Source of the DNA: Pyrinomonadaceae bacterium
GTDB lineage: Bacteria > Acidobacteriota > Blastocatellia > Pyrinomonadales > Pyrinomonadaceae
NCBI GenBank assembly: GCA_013812565.1
Contig: JACCTF010000647.1
Coordinates: 1-7,588 of the forward strand
Direction: 5' to 3'
DNA length: 7,588 bases
Shown one piece after another: positions 5,943 to 7,588 of this stretch (positions are counted from its first letter, which is position 1; the number at the start of each line of letters is the position of its first letter). The notes under the pieces are model-generated. The model was given only the letters and a program-made list of their open reading frames with translations. It was not told where the DNA came from and ran no database searches. A program made the position numbers and the translations under genes.

Positions 5943-6419
5943 CTAAGGCGGAGAAGGGGTAGATGTTTGAGATTTAGGGCTTACTTTGAGTCTACGCGCA
6001 CTACCTTCACCGATTGATTCAGTTTGTAAATCCTCATCTTTGGCAAGCGTTAGGTGTATCACCCGCCGTTCGCTCGCAGTCATCAGACCAAAGGTGAAAG
6101 GCGATCCCGTGGAACGTACACGCTCGGCAGCATGGCGCGCCATGGCGCATAGTTCAGCTTCGCGGATTGCACGAAATCCTTCTACATCGCAGAGTATTCG
6201 CTTGCCTTCTGGAAGCGAACGCGCAAAAGATTGATTAACAAGGTGTTCAAGAGCTTCTAAAAGTTCAGCACCTTCAGCCCGTAGCAACGAAGCGTCTTGA
6301 CCATCCAGATCCACAAAGCATCCGTCTGCCGCTTCAACGGCTGCAGCATGTAGATCGAGACCCGCGCCTTGAAAGACGTTATTGAGGAAATCCTGTGCTT
6401 GCTGACAAACTTCTTTCAT
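5943..6419 (-). CDS. Jag-like KH/R3H RNA-binding protein (KhpB/SpoIIIJ-associated type)
   Basis: This is the small RNA-binding protein that habitually follows yidC. The 158 residues show a degenerate KH domain (about 14-80), where the GxxG loop before LLEALEHLVN reads RAEG, followed by an R3H domain (about 80-148). The latter has REAELCAMARHAAERV and ERRVIHLTL (117-125), which contains the R-x3-H core as RRVIH, then the TESIGEGSARR stretch that corresponds to the common TxSEGEEPxR. A Ser/Pro/Thr-rich tail follows. The Jag_N domain of Firmicutes is absent, as in many Gram-negative versions. The gene starts 28 bp after the yidC stop with a weak Shine-Dalgarno and ends 4 bp before mnmE. Its molecular role is poorly defined across bacteria; single-stranded RNA binding is the family expectation. 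Confidence 0.88.
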   Translation of the reverse strand: MKEVCQQAQDFLNNVFQGAGLDLHAAAVEAADGCFVDLDGQDASLLRAEGAELLEALEHLVNQSFARSLPEGKRILCDVEGFRAIREAELCAMARHAAERVRSTGSPFTFGLMTASERRVIHLTLAKDEDLQTESIGEGSARRLKVSPKSQTSTPSPP

Positions 6420-6447
6420 GCTTTGCGTAGCTACTAAAGGGTGTTTG

Positions 6448-7588
6448 CTAGACAGGTTCAGCCTTCATGTTTGTCTTACCTGCGCCGCGATTAGGTTTGT
6501 TTGTCGGAGAAGCTTCGGCTTTTTTTTTGGGGGGATCTGCTGGATCGTCATCAGATTTCATCAAGCGGTTGATGAACATCTGCTGAGAATAAAGCACTAT
6601 GTTCCCGACAAACCAGTAGACAAGTAACCCTGCTGGCGCGCTCCATAACATGTACAGCATAAAAACTGGCAGGAAAAATGCCATCATTTTACGCTGAAGC
6701 GGATCGGCCGCCGGCGCAGGGGTAACTAATTGCAAAACTAACATTGAAGCGGCCATCATGACCGGCAACAGATGATAAGGATCGGCTGCGGAAAGATCAG
6801 GCAGCCACAGAAACGATGCTTGACGAAAGTCGATCGAGATCGTGATCGCCCGGTAAAGCGCAAAGAAGAAAGGCATCTGTATTAGAAGCGGTAGACATCC
6901 TCCGAGAGGATTTCCCTCCTTCATCAGGCGCAACTGCTCCATCTGCAGTTCCTTCAAACGCGGATCGTTCGGCTTCAGCCCCTTGATGCTTTCCTGTAAC
7001 TCTTTCATGCGCGGCGCAAGCTTCTGCGCCTTTTTCATCGATTTTGAAGAACGCCATTTAAGCGGGAAAAATAGTGAGTAAATGGCGATGGTAAACAGGA
7101 TAATCGCGATGCCGTAGCTACCTGTGAGGGCGTGAAGGTATTTGATGGACCAAAGGATCGGAGCCGCCAGCGGACGCGAGATAGTGCCTAAAAACCCATA
7201 ATCAATCAATCCTTCGAGATCAACCGGGCGACCAACGACGCGGCTGACTTCAGCACTTGCTGCAGTCAGCAGATAATGATCCTTCGGGCCGACGTACAGG
7301 CGGTTGGGAGAGCCATCCGCTGCGATAGGAACAAAACCGGTAATCAAATACCTGGCTTCTTTTGTTTGGGACTGTTCGTATTTCGCGGTGCGGTATTCAA
7401 GGCCTTCAGTGCGTTTGGGGGGTACGACGACCATCACAAAATAGGTGTCGCCGACTCCGGCCCAATCAATCGCTCCGCCGACAACCTGCCGAGCCGGGCT
7501 TCCCTCATCATTGTTAATACTTTCAGCATAAAGTCGGTTGAGTTCTCCGCCAACAACAGCAACCCCTTCGGGCGCGACCGCATAAAGC
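6448..7588 (-). CDS. yidC: Membrane protein insertase YidC, 5' end off the window
   Basis: YidC (Oxa1/Alb3 family) inserts and folds inner-membrane proteins, alone or with SecYEG. The C-terminal 379 residues are visible, and the frame stays open to the window edge, beyond a GTG at 7437 that is internal. Residues up to about 130 are the end of a periplasmic P1-like domain (WAGVGDTYF), the Gram-negative form. The membrane core follows: a first segment near 157-175, a charged cytoplasmic hairpin (SMKKAQKLAPRMKELQ), NPLGGCLPLLIQMPFFFALY (226-245), and further segments near 271-288 and 300-336. The cytoplasmic tail is Lys/Pro-rich, as in forms that contact ribosomes. The positively charged groove residue five positions before the Pro-Leu of the first core segment (Arg366 in E. 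coli) is a Tyr here, residue 170. It heads the jag-mnmE-mnmG run. Confidence 0.97.
   Translation of the reverse strand, partial: LYAVAPEGVAVVGGELNRLYAESINNDEGSPARQVVGGAIDWAGVGDTYFVMVVVPPKRTEGLEYRTAKYEQSQTKEARYLITGFVPIAADGSPNRLYVGPKDHYLLTAASAEVSRVVGRPVDLEGLIDYGFLGTISRPLAAPILWSIKYLHALTGSYGIAIILFTIAIYSLFFPLKWRSSKSMKKAQKLAPRMKELQESIKGLKPNDPRLKELQMEQLRLMKEGNPLGGCLPLLIQMPFFFALYRAITISIDFRQASFLWLPDLSAADPYHLLPVMMAASMLVLQLVTPAPAADPLQRKMMAFFLPVFMLYMLWSAPAGLLVYWFVGNIVLYSQQMFINRLMKSDDDPADPPKKKAEASPTNKPNRGAGKTNMKAEPV

Noticed and set aside
6797..7057. Minus-strand open frame of 86 codons inside yidC in another frame
   Set aside because: It lies entirely within the conserved membrane core of yidC and shows no domain of its own.

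Overview
The window reads almost entirely on the minus strand and carries a chromosome-origin-type cluster of a Gram-negative bacterium. From right to left (5' to 3' of the genes) it holds yidC (5' end missing), an R3H/KH RNA-binding protein of the Jag type, mnmE, mnmG, an intergenic stretch with two parS-like sites, parA, parB, a second intergenic stretch with a small inverted-repeat element, and the 5' part of selD, which runs off the left edge. The order yidC-jag-mnmE-mnmG-(rsmG)-parA-parB is classical for the neighbourhood of oriC. rsmG (gidB), often found between mnmG and parA, is absent here.

Organism: YidC has the end of a periplasmic P1-type domain before its membrane core, which points to a diderm. 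The Jag-like protein lacks the Jag_N domain of Firmicutes, base composition is moderate, and the YidC membrane core resembles what I remember of Acidobacteriota proteins. An Acidobacteriota-like (perhaps Blastocatellia-type) organism is my best guess, with low confidence; no taxon-specific marker is present.

Regions: 1-557 is selD, with an in-frame UGA exactly at the catalytic cysteine position, so it encodes a selenocysteine-containing selenophosphate synthetase. A hairpin about 31 nt after the UGA is a candidate bacterial SECIS. 558-834 is non-coding: a sigma70-like promoter for selD next to the parB stop, a short dyad, and a 103-bp MITE-like element with 17-bp terminal inverted repeats and a 5-bp target duplication. 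835-2467 is parB and parA, overlapping by 65 bp. 2468-2654 is non-coding and holds two parS-like sites arranged as a perfect 16-bp inverted repeat. 2655-7588 is mnmG, mnmE, jag and yidC, tightly packed and probably cotranscribed.

How the genes work together: ParA, ParB and the parS-like sites form a chromosome segregation module. MnmE and MnmG together make the 5-carboxymethylaminomethyl modification of wobble uridine in tRNA. YidC inserts membrane proteins, and the Jag-like protein is its habitual neighbour. SelD supplies selenophosphate for selenocysteine synthesis and, where present, for 2-selenouridine at the same tRNA wobble position that MnmEG modifies.
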